Part shown: in pieces, positions 1 to 8,703 of the stretch
Numbering within the stretch: the stretch's first letter is position 1
How the letters are laid out: every line of letters begins with the position of its first letter
DNA from: Acanthaster planci
Lineage: Eukaryota > Echinodermata > Asteroidea > Valvatida > Acanthasteridae
Assembly (NCBI RefSeq): GCF_001949145.1
Contig: NW_019091401.1
Coordinates: 1,165,407 to 1,229,406 of the forward strand
Direction: 5' to 3'
Length of the DNA stretch: 64,000 nt
The notes under the pieces: generated by a model
The model's database searches: none
The model's input: only the letters and a program-made list of their open reading frames with translations
Told to the model about the DNA's origin: nothing
Program-made: the position numbers and the translations under genes

Positions 1-90
1 AGTCCCCTATACCCTTGGCTACCTTCCTCCACACTCCTTTCCATCAGACTGACACGCCTCACGGGTTTGCCAGCACCCCATTGACCTCAG

Positions 91-176
91 TTGGATCCGG
101 AGTTAGCATCCTCTTCACACCTCAATGTCCCCAAGCCTCCACTTGGATCCAGAGTTAGCATCCTGTCCACACCTCC
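91..176. repeat. Imperfect tandem duplication, period about 52 bp
   Basis: Two near-identical stretches begin with TTGGATCC at 91 and 143 and continue through a shared GAGTTAGCATCCT core into a CACACCTC-type end. The unit spacing is 52 bp. The short open frames here are products of the repeat and look like no protein I recognise. Confidence 0.6.
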
Positions 177-215
177 CAGCCCCGACACACCATACAAGCT
201 GCCTCATCACTGGAC

Positions 216-310
216 CCTCTGCAGTCTCCTGGCGACAGACAGAGCATATTGTCCGAAACGTTGTGTACCACCGGTTCTTTTCAGAACCCCACATACTTAA
301 AAAAGAGATA
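216..310 (+). repeat. Retroelement-type 3' tail with CCGAAACG motif
   Basis: The stretch reads CTGGCGA (229-235), a short complementary pair (GACA at 234-237 with TGTC at 250-253), then CGAAACG, then the hairpin GGTTCTTTTCAGAACC and an A/G-rich run. The CTGxxGA / stem / GAAAC arrangement resembles a decayed hammerhead ribozyme core, a motif known from Penelope-like retroelements and other retroposons. Here the core has G where A is expected (CTGGCGA instead of CTGANGA), so activity is doubtful. No reverse transcriptase frame lies next to it. Assignment to a retroelement tail is inference from motif memory. Confidence 0.4.
273..308 (+). promoter_or_regulatory. Histone-type 3' stem-loop plus purine-rich downstream element
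   Basis: GGTTCTTTTCAGAACC at 273-288 folds into a 6-bp stem with a TTTC loop. This is the animal histone mRNA 3' stem-loop except for one compensatory pair (T-A for C-G). A purine run AAAAAAGAGA follows 11 nt later (299-308), where the U7-binding histone downstream element normally sits. No histone reading frame lies upstream, so the signal probably belongs to a repeat, not to a histone gene. Confidence 0.5.
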
Positions 311-1170
311 TATCCATGGTGATACTGCTAACTTATCTGGTTTACTCGCTACCTCCATCATGAAAAGCTTCAAACTTCATCTCCACCGTGCATCATATTA
401 ATCAATGTCAACCCTTGTCATTTTTTGTTTTAACCACGATACGAAATTTAGTGAAATACCAAAACAAAACAGCTCAACTGAATAAAAATGACTGTACAAC
501 ACCACTCAAGTATACCCAACATCCCCATTGGCTCCTGAATTTTCCATACACTTTCACCAAACATTGAGAATTTGCTTTAAATAAAAGCAAGATATGTAGG
601 ATTGATGATGGTGACTTAATAGTTGAGGAAAATTTTAGTCAGTTTCAATCATGGGTACACGAACTGTGTCCATGTACAGTATGTGCGGGCACAGGGACCA
701 TGTAAACTGGTGGTTGAGGAGGCATAACACAGGCCACAGAGAAATACCCAACCGATGAAATATGGAAGCAAAGGAACACACAATGAACAAAGTACAAGAA
801 TTTGGATGTTGTTTATTTTCAGCTTTTTTTCTTTTTGGTGCAAGTTGGAAGTGTTGGCCAAATATCCTCATGCAAACACATGGATGAGGCAGGTTACCAC
901 ACTTGTGACCTTGCCTGCAGTAGGAACAGGTGCATCAGTGACTTAAAAATGCTATACTAAAAGGCTGCTCCATTGAACATTTGTGTGTATTGGTGGTGTT
1001 TGTTATCGGGGTGTTATACTCTATTGAAAAAAAAACGTCCTCAAGTCTCATTTTTCGGGATTGGGTCACAAATAAACTTGGAAAGGTTCATACCATGGTC
1101 ATCGTTCATTTCTTATTACATGTGATTTTCTCATAACAACTCTAACGTATTTTGCCAATAATACATTCAG
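311..1170 (+). other. Probable intron or upstream flank, no gene seen
   Basis: AT-rich sequence lacking a credible coding frame. Its right edge is a splice acceptor, ATACATTCAG at 1161-1170, which opens the terminal exon beginning at 1171. Short open frames at 635-946 on both strands look random. Confidence 0.4.
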
Positions 1171-1451
1171 ATCCAGAGACCAATTCGACACTGGCCCCAG
1201 TCATGTACGATGAGACAGAGGAGCCCCAAATGGCTGAGCTGTCGCATACCAGTGCCTCGCTGGGTTACACCATGGACCTGGAGCTGCCTGGTACCCCGCA
1301 GAGCAGCGACCCCAACGTTGGCATAGGTGGTGGGGTGATGGGGAACCGTGACAGCCAGGCAAGCTTCAGCAGCACCAGCAGCACCCGACAGCTGCTGGCC
1401 TCTACACCTAGCAACATCCAGCTGGAAGAAGCTCACGAGCAGATGGTGTAG
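1171..1451 (+). CDS. Terminal coding exon of an unrecognised gene
   Basis: The frame is open from the acceptor at 1161-1170 (cattcag) to a TAG stop at 1449-1451 and gives about 93 residues. The exon starts in phase 1: the first two bases complete a codon begun in the previous exon, which lies to the left of the window. The protein end is polar and probably disordered, rich in Ser, Thr, Glu and Gly, with a GIGGG stretch, a run of Ser around SQASFSSTSSTRQ, and an end in EEAHEQMV. It looks like the cytoplasmic or regulatory tail of a larger protein; I see no domain and cannot name the family. The exon is clearly more GC-rich than its flanks, and a long AT-rich 3' UTR with good polyadenylation signals follows, as expected of a real last exon. 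The antisense frame over the same DNA is a shadow. Confidence 0.7.
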
Positions 1452-2745
1452 GGCACCATGATTGTATCCTGGCATGCAACTTAAGTACTATTCAAGTACA
1501 TTTGCTATTGATGTGTATGTGAAGTACTCGACTGTAACCTCGCCTTACATGCAACATTCTGTCACCTGAATGCCAGATAATGGATTTGGAGCTGTGGTCA
1601 AAAGTGTCCGTTCACTTTGGACCGAGTATATTTAATTACAATGTGTTAGATGTCACCCATCCCTGGCTATCAATCTTTTTGTAGCTGGTCAGTGATTTTT
1701 AAACACTTGTCTTGTATAATTTAGTTGAAGTTTTGACCAGTCAGCTTCAGCATAAAGAACATTACAAAGAACCGTGAAAATCTCAAAAATTGTAATGAGT
1801 TCCTCCAGTCCAATTGTATGTAAAACTTTTGATTGAAACCGTGAGGCTGGGTCATATCCCATACAATGAAAAGCTATACATAATAGACTTGACAAATCAC
1901 TGTAACACTGTACTATAGTACAGTGTTACAGGGGTGTTATCGCTTATGAGTTATGTCGACCCTTGGAAGAAATAGTTGGTTATGTTACTTCTTTAGATGA
2001 GAAACGTTTAAAGCCAGGGAAAATACAGCTCAAAATAAAAGCTGAATTTTTAAGCTCCCACCACTTAATAGCTTGGTAAATTAGTTTGGTTTCTTGTGGT
2101 TTCTCTTTGAGTGTGTACAACTCCATTTAGTTTGTGTTCCTGTGTTTTTGCATCAGCGTGAAAAAAAATTTATGTCCAGCATTCACGTAACCTGAATAGC
2201 ATGTATACGTTGCTATAGAATATTTGTATGATTGGCTTGCAGACTATTACTGATCTGTCATGAAATGGTCAAGTTCATTTTGCTCTGATAACTGATCTAG
2301 AATAAAATTCAGGAGTTTTAAATGCACTCACAAATGCATGATGTTGGATAACCCCCAAGAAGAAACATTGGTTGATTTTATTTTTCATAAATTAAAAAGA
2401 TTCCTATGTCAGAGTATTGAAATGCTCCAGGACCAAGTCACTTGCAGGATTTTCTTGGCAACTAGTTTTAACCCCATCTTGGTTGGAAACAAAAAGCTCA
2501 GAATCATGAAACAGAAACCTAAAAAGCCAACTTCCATCGTGTGTAATTTTCCAGGAAGCCTGCATTGAAAAGTGTATCATGTTTAAAGTGTCTGGTGTTG
2601 CAGTTGAGGGTTGCAGTGCATGAGTTGTCCTTCAAGTTCCCTATAGACCTTGCATTGTGTGACTTGGCCTTCTAATACAGAAATGTAATTAAATGTACAT
2701 ATATGTTGAATGTTCAAAATAAATTTTTATATTAATGACGGGATG
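1452..2745 (+). other. 3' untranslated region with polyadenylation signal
   Basis: AT-rich sequence follows the TAG stop. AATAAA occurs at 2718-2723 and is followed by a T-rich stretch, so cleavage near 2740 is likely. A second AATAAA at 2895-2900 could give a longer form. The open frame at 2338-2568 lies inside this UTR and is not convincing as a gene. Confidence 0.55.
1900..1931. repeat. Perfect 32-bp palindrome in the 3' UTR
   Basis: The left half CTGTAACACTGTACTA is followed directly by its exact reverse complement TAGTACAGTGTTACAG, with no spacer. In RNA it would form a 16-bp stem with almost no loop. It could be the remnant of a small inverted-repeat element. Confidence 0.85.
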
Positions 2746-3690
2746 AACTTTTTGCAGATATGATTGTAAATGTTTTTATTTCCTTCAAAAGCTGAGTTTT
2801 TGTCTTATTCATAGCAGTCATTCACTTGTGTGCCAGATGCACACATTGAATAATTATATGTAAAAATGAAGCTTTCTGTAAGCAGAGATGTGTAAATAAA
2901 TGATCACTAAAAAACTGTGAGCACAGATGCTTCATCAAGCATGGAAAAAATGCAACTAATTTGTTTGTGCATGTTTAAGAAATTATTTTACTATTATTTA
3001 ATAAGTCTGATTGGAAACAGTGCAGTATCCATTAAGTGTATTTCAGTATCTATGTAGTAAAGCATTACTTTGTTAATGAAAGAATTCCTATTAATTGTTC
3101 AAATAACAACCTGAAAACATGACTCCAGGAAATCGTGGTATCATGCTAAAATCTGCTAAAAGTTGACGTAAGGCTCTATTTTTAAGAGTTGTTGTGTAGG
3201 TCATGGTTACTGTCCAAGCTCTTCCGTAGTACAGCTGTCAATATTACCTTAATTAGACGTGCACCTTCTCTCTCAAAATCAGTTGATTTCCTCTTTTTTG
3301 CGGCCGGGTGGGCACTATTACCGCAAAATACATACAAAACCTGGTGCCATTGGAATAGCCCCTCGCCCCACCCCTTTCCTCTGAATTCCCAGTTGCATGT
3401 CTGCCTAACGTATTCAGAGAAAGCATTTTCCTTGTGAAAATGAAGAGATTCAAAATATTGTTAATCTAGAGTATGAATTAAACACATCACCGTAGTGAGA
3501 AATTAAACTGCTGCAGATGTTGGTCACTTTCTTTGCAAAGCACTGTTTACAGTGGGTCCTTTTCATGAAGCTACTTAGCAGGAATCTCTTTACAGCAAAA
3601 TTTAAGCACTGTATCGATTTTCTCAGCATCCACCCAGTGTTTTCATGGCTGTCTCAGGATGTGACTTGATTACAATACAGGATGTTTGCT
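2746..3690. other. No gene seen
   Basis: AT-rich intergenic sequence. It includes the alternative AATAAA at 2895 and scattered short open frames (for example 3189-3437 on + and 3253-3453 on -) that overlap each other and show no recognisable protein. Confidence 0.5.
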
Positions 3691-3899
3691 CCACGGGCGT
3701 CGCTAGAGGGAGGTTGTAGGAGGATACCCCCCCCCATTGGTTAGTTTTGTCGGAAAAGTTATGGTCCTTCGGCAAAATAAAAGAACGGAGAATGAAGATG
3801 AAAGGAAGGCGGATACGGTGCACTTGTTTAGTGTGACGGTCCGTCAGCAAATTTCATATGGCAACCCCCCCCCTCAGTATGGTCTAGCGACGCCCGTGG
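3691..3899. mobile_element. MITE with 17-bp perfect terminal inverted repeats
   Basis: CCACGGGCGTCGCTAGA at 3691-3707 is matched by its exact reverse complement at 3883-3899. Just inside each end lie runs of C (3727 and 3866 areas). The 209-bp size and lack of a gene fit a non-autonomous DNA transposon. I could not settle the target-site duplication. Confidence 0.8.
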
Positions 3900-4489
3900 T
3901 TAGCTTTTAGCAGCTTTAAAATGATAATGACGTGGACCTGTCGGTATTGAGAAGGATAAATGTGAGGTATATTGCCATATTCTTCATTGTTTACAAATAA
4001 CTGCAAGTCGAAAGATTAACTTGCAACCCCCAATTTTGCATTCAGAGTAAGCGCACATAATCGAGTCCACGGGTCAAATTGTAACACGCAAATCTGTGAA
4101 TTTGAATGCAAAAAAATGTTTTAAAATTGCTGTGAAATTAACCAACATGCAACCAACAGCAACCTTTGTTTTCAAATTGAATAGCTTCGTTTCGTCTTTT
4201 GTCCCACCATTCTAACTGTTGCTCAATCGAATTCAAACCTTGAGTACACATTTGCGGCGAGAGTGGTGCATTTCGTCTCTATGCCGAACCGTGTCGGGAA
4301 AAAAAATCGTCATTTTTCACACAAAGTAAAGAAAGGTTTGTTCATTTCGTCGAACTTCGTTGTGACAAGCAGGAGAAAAAACAACAAAACAGTCTCACAT
4401 AAATTGGCACCGTCTCTTTTTTAATCTATTAGTTTCTTGTTTCTTTTGAATTGTTTTTTGCCAATATTTTTCAAGTTGAAGACAGAAGT
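3900..4489. other. No gene seen
   Basis: AT-rich sequence between the MITE and the LINE fragment. I see no open frame of note and no repeat that I can define. Confidence 0.5.
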
Positions 4490-5665
4490 GGCCAGAAGGA
4501 GATTTCAATGCACGCATTGGGAGAGACAGTCTTGAAAGGTCAAACTATGGAGTAGGCAAAGCCATTTAAAAATGGCCTACTCGTCCTCAGCAAATACCAT
4601 CGACACAACTTTGCCATTACGAACACCGTCAATGTCCTGGCTGCCAAACAAACGTAAAACCACTTGGTGGCACCCCCGGCCAAAAGACTGGCACCTAATC
4701 GATTTTGTCACAGTCCGACAGAGCATAGACAGAGAGGCATCGAAGACGGCAAGGTCACATTTGTCATGCGTGGTGAAGACTATTAGTGTGACCAAAGGAG
4801 GGAAAAGCCAATTCACATCAAACCAAAGCGTCCAAGGAAAAGAGCTAACCCTTAGATCAGACTCACCGTGGCCTTGCTGAAAGACCCTCAGAGAGCTGCC
4901 GAAGCCTTCAGCCCGGAAGAAGTGGAGAACGCCCTGCAGCCTGAAGTTCCTAAAGAACGAAACGGCATCGGGTATGGATAACCTCCACACATGATTTCTC
5001 AAGAACCAGTGTCATGAATTTACATCTTGGTTGCAAAGCTTAAACCCGGTCCACTTGTCTTGCTTCCTCCAGCATTCCATCCTGCTGGAGGACAGCTAAA
5101 GTGATTGCCATCCTCAAGCTGAAGAAACCTGCTAACGATCTTAAGAGCTATCGCCCAATCGCCTAGCTCTCGTACCTGTACATGCTTCTTGAAAGATTGA
5201 GCCTACAGTCAGACTCATTGACACCGTCAAAGAGAAACTTGAATCGCGCAGGTTTACCTTTAGATAAACACGACCCGTACTGAATCATCCGTCTTCCATC
5301 TGGCAAACCACTGCGCAAAACGGCAGCTCATACGTCTCACTCAACGGCACCAGGCTCAAATTTGACCCCACAGCGAGGTACCTTAGTGTCACCCTTGAAT
5401 GCAGCCTCACCTTCAACCAGCATGAGTTGGTTGCAGCTGCAAAGACTCATGCTAGAGTTTCCCTGCTCGAGAAGCTGGCTGGAACTGGCTAGGGCACTTA
5501 TCTTACCAGCCTCCGCACCTCCACACTTGCCCTCATCTTCTCTACGGCTGAATAAGCTACACTTGCCTGGAGCCACGGCACTCACACCCTGTGAGGTAGA
5601 CGCTGTCCTGAATGATGTCATGAGACTCATCAGAGAAACCCTCACACCCACACCTTTGAGCTATC
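4490..5665 (+). pseudogene. Jockey-like LINE, broken endonuclease and reverse transcriptase (part 1)
   Basis: Translated in shifting frames, this stretch keeps recognisable pieces of a non-LTR retrotransposon ORF2. Near 4497-4526 a GDFNARIGRD-like motif marks the AP-endonuclease. At 4572-4880 the late endonuclease follows, with WHPRPKDWHLIDFVTVRQ where the family has a conserved HPRSKHWHxIDYVxVR pattern. Near 5097-5160 the start of the reverse transcriptase shows a KVIAILKLKKPANDLKSYR pattern. From 5330 on come the C-terminal connection pieces, including a GTRLKF / YLGVTL-like segment. Several frameshifts and stops break it, and most of the palm domain with its FxDD motif is missing, so it is dead. 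It ends near 5665 in a TLTPTPLSY segment; the missing continuation resumes at about 6905 after an insertion. Confidence 0.75.
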
Positions 5666-5734
5666 CACCAGGCCCAGCCAACACTGGGATCATGGCCTAA
5701 AGGTGACCCAGGGATGAAAGGACCAGGCTGAAAC

Positions 5735-6414
5735 GGTTGGCCCAAGGCCGGCTTGCCACAGCGGGCCCAACTCCAGCCAGCCTTGGGCCGACTGCTGTCG
5801 GGACTGGGCCAGGTCAGCTTATATGCTCACCCGCCACGGGCCAGATCTCAGCCAGATGTGGTATGTTTGTGGTAACTCAGAGCTGGCAGCTGGTTGGCCC
5901 AGAGCTGGTTCATATTATTTCAGCTTGGTTAATATGCCACTATTTGTTGAATTCACATTAGTTACTTATGAGTGCCGACGTCATAGATATCTATGACGAG
6001 GCACCAGAATTTCTCAATGTTTGGCCCTTTAACAGTCCTTGCAGAACTGTATGTCCATCCAATTCAAACACTATTTCAGTAGCCACTGAGTGCCTTTGTA
6101 ACTTTGGTTTGCTCGGACACTGATCCCAAATCGTGAAAGAATTTTAGGTGGTGATTCCTACGTTTTATAGTTACATGTATATAGCTCCATTTTGTAAAGG
6201 ATAAGGAGGTGATTCCATCCCCCTTCCATCTCTTTTTTACCGTCTACTATACTAGGCCCTATGCATGGACTGGCCCAACCCTGACCCAAAGCTGGCACCA
6301 GCTTCTATGGTATATGAACCGGTGCCAGCAGTGGGCCATCAATGGTCCAGGGCTGGCACAGCTGAGCCAACCCTTGCCGGATCATCCCAACTCTCGGCCA
6401 GGCCTGGGCTGACA
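5735..6414. mobile_element. Nested DNA element with GC-rich subterminal repeats
   Basis: The left edge, rich in GGCCCA and GCTGGCA words (GGTTGGCCCAAGGCCGGC at 5735), and the right edge, whose reverse complement begins CAGCCCAGGCCTGG, are roughly inverted copies. Both are packed with short GGGCCA/TGGCCC repeats in opposite directions, and the centre (5940-6240) is AT-rich. This suggests a non-autonomous DNA transposon inserted in the LINE. The ends are imperfect and the exact boundaries are uncertain. Confidence 0.45.
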
Positions 6415-6416
6415 GT

Positions 6417-6600
6417 TCAAGATTCAAGATTCAAATTCATTATTGTCCATGCAAAAATTCACATAGAAATTTCCTTTGGCTTGTTACAATAAGTAAGTTA
6501 TTGCATTCATCAATATTACAGTCACAATCAATAGCAAAACAACAAAATTGCATTAAAGTAACATAAATGGCAATCACAGTCTACAAAGATAATAGTATCC
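6417..6600 (-). mobile_element. LINE or SINE 3' end, antisense
   Basis: On the minus strand this ends in tandem GAATCTT units (seen on + as AAGATTCAAGATTCAAATTC at 6419). It is preceded by a TTTGCATGGACAATAATG-type stretch typical of short-repeat-tailed LINE/SINE 3' ends. It lies within the block that splits the Jockey-like LINE. Confidence 0.45.
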
Positions 6601-6625
6601 TCAATGAAACTGTTTCCACAGTGAA

Positions 6626-6668
6626 AGTGTGTGTGGGTGTGTGTGGGTGTGTGTGTGTGTGGGGGGGG
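6626..6668. repeat. GT microsatellite
   Basis: A run of GTGTGT/GTGGGTGT units ends in a G-tract and a purine-rich edge. Confidence 0.9.
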
Positions 6669-6904
6669 TAAATATCCAAATAAATGGTTACCGTGTCACG
6701 TTTGCATTGTAACAGTGGATTGAATTTGGAATAAATGATTGTCTGTATTGAAGCCGACTTGCGAGTGGGGGGCACAGACGAATCCATAACGATTAAACCT
6801 GTACACAACATTCGTTGAGTGGATGGGTTATGTCTGACTTTATTTTTTGTGCTTTGGCCAGAAGACAAGTGTCATACATGCCGACTCTTCTTGTCCTCAG
6901 GCTA

Positions 6905-7345
6905 TTAGGTTTGTGCCATTTGCTGGGGTGTTGTCAGGCATTTCTCCAGCCCAGTTAAGGAGAGATGTACAGACTGTCAAGCTTGCCAGAAGCATTACCA
7001 GGAAGGCTGCATTGTCCCTGATTGCCTTTGCTGACCAGCGCCTACCAAGAAGACACTTAGCTACGCAAGCCACTGAGCTGCCACTGCTCGGGTCTTCCTC
7101 CACAAGATTGGCGCAGAAACATCACCAAACTGTGCCTGTGGAGAAATATATGTACAGACAATGGAACACACCACAGCGATTGCCCTTTTCATGAGTCTCC
7201 CCACGGTGTTCCTGATCTTATGAAAGCTCGACCATGATACCATCAGCTGGTTGAACAGGGAATAACTGCTGGATGTATTGCTGATGCAGAGTCCGACGCA
7301 CAAACGAAGGACGCCCTCTATAAAACTCTATAAATAACAAGCTGA
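6905..7345 (+). pseudogene. Jockey-like LINE, ORF2 C-terminus (part 2)
   Basis: The frame at 6905-7194 carries LSGISPAQLRRDVQTVKLAR, the conserved segment that follows the reverse transcriptase thumb in this LINE family (usual form L.GI.PAELRR). A QTMEHT-type motif, normally part of a C-terminal Cys/His pattern, comes next, and then a KLDHDTISWLNRE-like end near 7225-7260. It continues the protein broken off at 5665, so the two parts are one copy interrupted by about 1.24 kb. It is non-functional. Confidence 0.7.
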
Positions 7346-8667
7346 TCATGAAAAGATTACATCAAAGGGCGCCCTCTATAGGTAATTAATGATACGGGCA
7401 GTGGATATTATAATTGAATTAATGTTCCGTATCAGTAGAATCCACATTTTAAAGTTTCTCGAAAATACAAACAAAATTGAATGAGCCCTCCTTCGATCAA
7501 AATGTACAGATTACCGGCAAGAGTCAGGAATCCATTACCATAACTGAGAGGCTCTATTCAAGACTCACCATTTTCAACGCTTAGTGAGCCTTATCAATGG
7601 TCCTATCCAGATTATTTACTCTGTTGCTCATCAGAGGACAAGGTGCAGTGATCATTAAAGCCTCGATGACGCATTGCACTCAAGACAAAAATAATGCGTC
7701 ATTCTTCCTCCAATTTGTAGATTGCCACCCCTTTTTTTTATTTACACAGGGAACAAAGATTAGACATAAGATTCCAAGAAATATGTGACATCTCATTTGA
7801 TATCCCCAACAATAATCCACAAACTGCAGGGCCCACCTTTTCAGGCGTGAAACTGCAAAGAATGATATGATCTTCTTGATTGTTGATGCAAATTACAGAT
7901 TAGACGAATCGCATGCCTGAATTTATTCATTTTCCAAAGATGGATTCCTTCGCTGATACTTGTGCAGTTAACATGCAGCATTAACATTAACCATCAGCCG
8001 GGGGGGGGGCTAAAAAGACTCCATTTTTCCAGCTGAGCCAAAAAATTTTTATCTGTTTTTGGCGATACAAAAGCACGTCCAGCAGTGGAAATGAAAAGCT
8101 CTACCCCTATGGTGCCGTAGTATGATGGCCAGTGTGAGAATCCACATTCCCACTTCCACATTTTACGCTTTTAAAATGATGAAATTAGCTTTAAAAACTT
8201 ATTTCATGGTAGATTACTGTACGATGAAATAACTGATTTCAAAATTTTTGCACGCGCCGAACATTTCCAACACAATCGACCGGCAGAGCGTGCAGCCTGG
8301 GTTTGATCTCGTGAGATTGCCGGATGGGTAATCCAACAAGTACATGATACAACATATGCGACAAGTATCGGATCTCGCTGAAGCCGACAACAGGCAAGTC
8401 AGCAGTCTTCGGGGCAGACTAGTCGGTAGGATTACGGCAGGTCCATCCACTGAGTCGCGAAATTAGCGCACAGATCTGCATCAAAGTAAACATGCACACC
8501 TCAGAGCAGGAACTACAAAATCATTCTGTTCGGGGAATTCACATATGAAAACTTTATGAATGGATCCAACTCCCGATTAGACCTTGATTAGACAACCGAC
8601 GGACTCTCTAATTCACAAACAGACCACCTCAGTGAATCGATCTTAATTCGGCCCAGCGACAATTCAT
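7346..8667. other. No gene seen
   Basis: Mixed AT-rich sequence with a few G-tracts (7999). The minus-strand open frame at 8214-8450 is 78 codons with no splice context and no recognisable motif, so I leave it uncalled. Confidence 0.45.
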
Positions 8668-8703
8668 GTCACTATGGCAACGGGGGACGCACTGCGCAAG
8701 CGC
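8668..8703. promoter_or_regulatory. X-box-like (RFX) motif next to an NRF1-like motif
   Basis: GTCACTATGGCAAC at 8668-8681 fits the RFX X-box pattern GTNRCY-AT-GGYAAC. TGCGCAAGCGC at 8693-8703 is one base off the palindromic NRF1 site. The pair lies in a local GC-rich patch, which is compatible with a promoter. No first exon could be identified beside it. Confidence 0.4.

Noticed and set aside
1-310. Possible histone gene because of the 3' stem-loop
   Set aside because: No histone-like frame lies on either strand upstream within the window.
4577-5002. 141-codon minus-strand frame
   Set aside because: It is the reverse of the decayed LINE endonuclease; the recognisable motifs are all on the plus strand.
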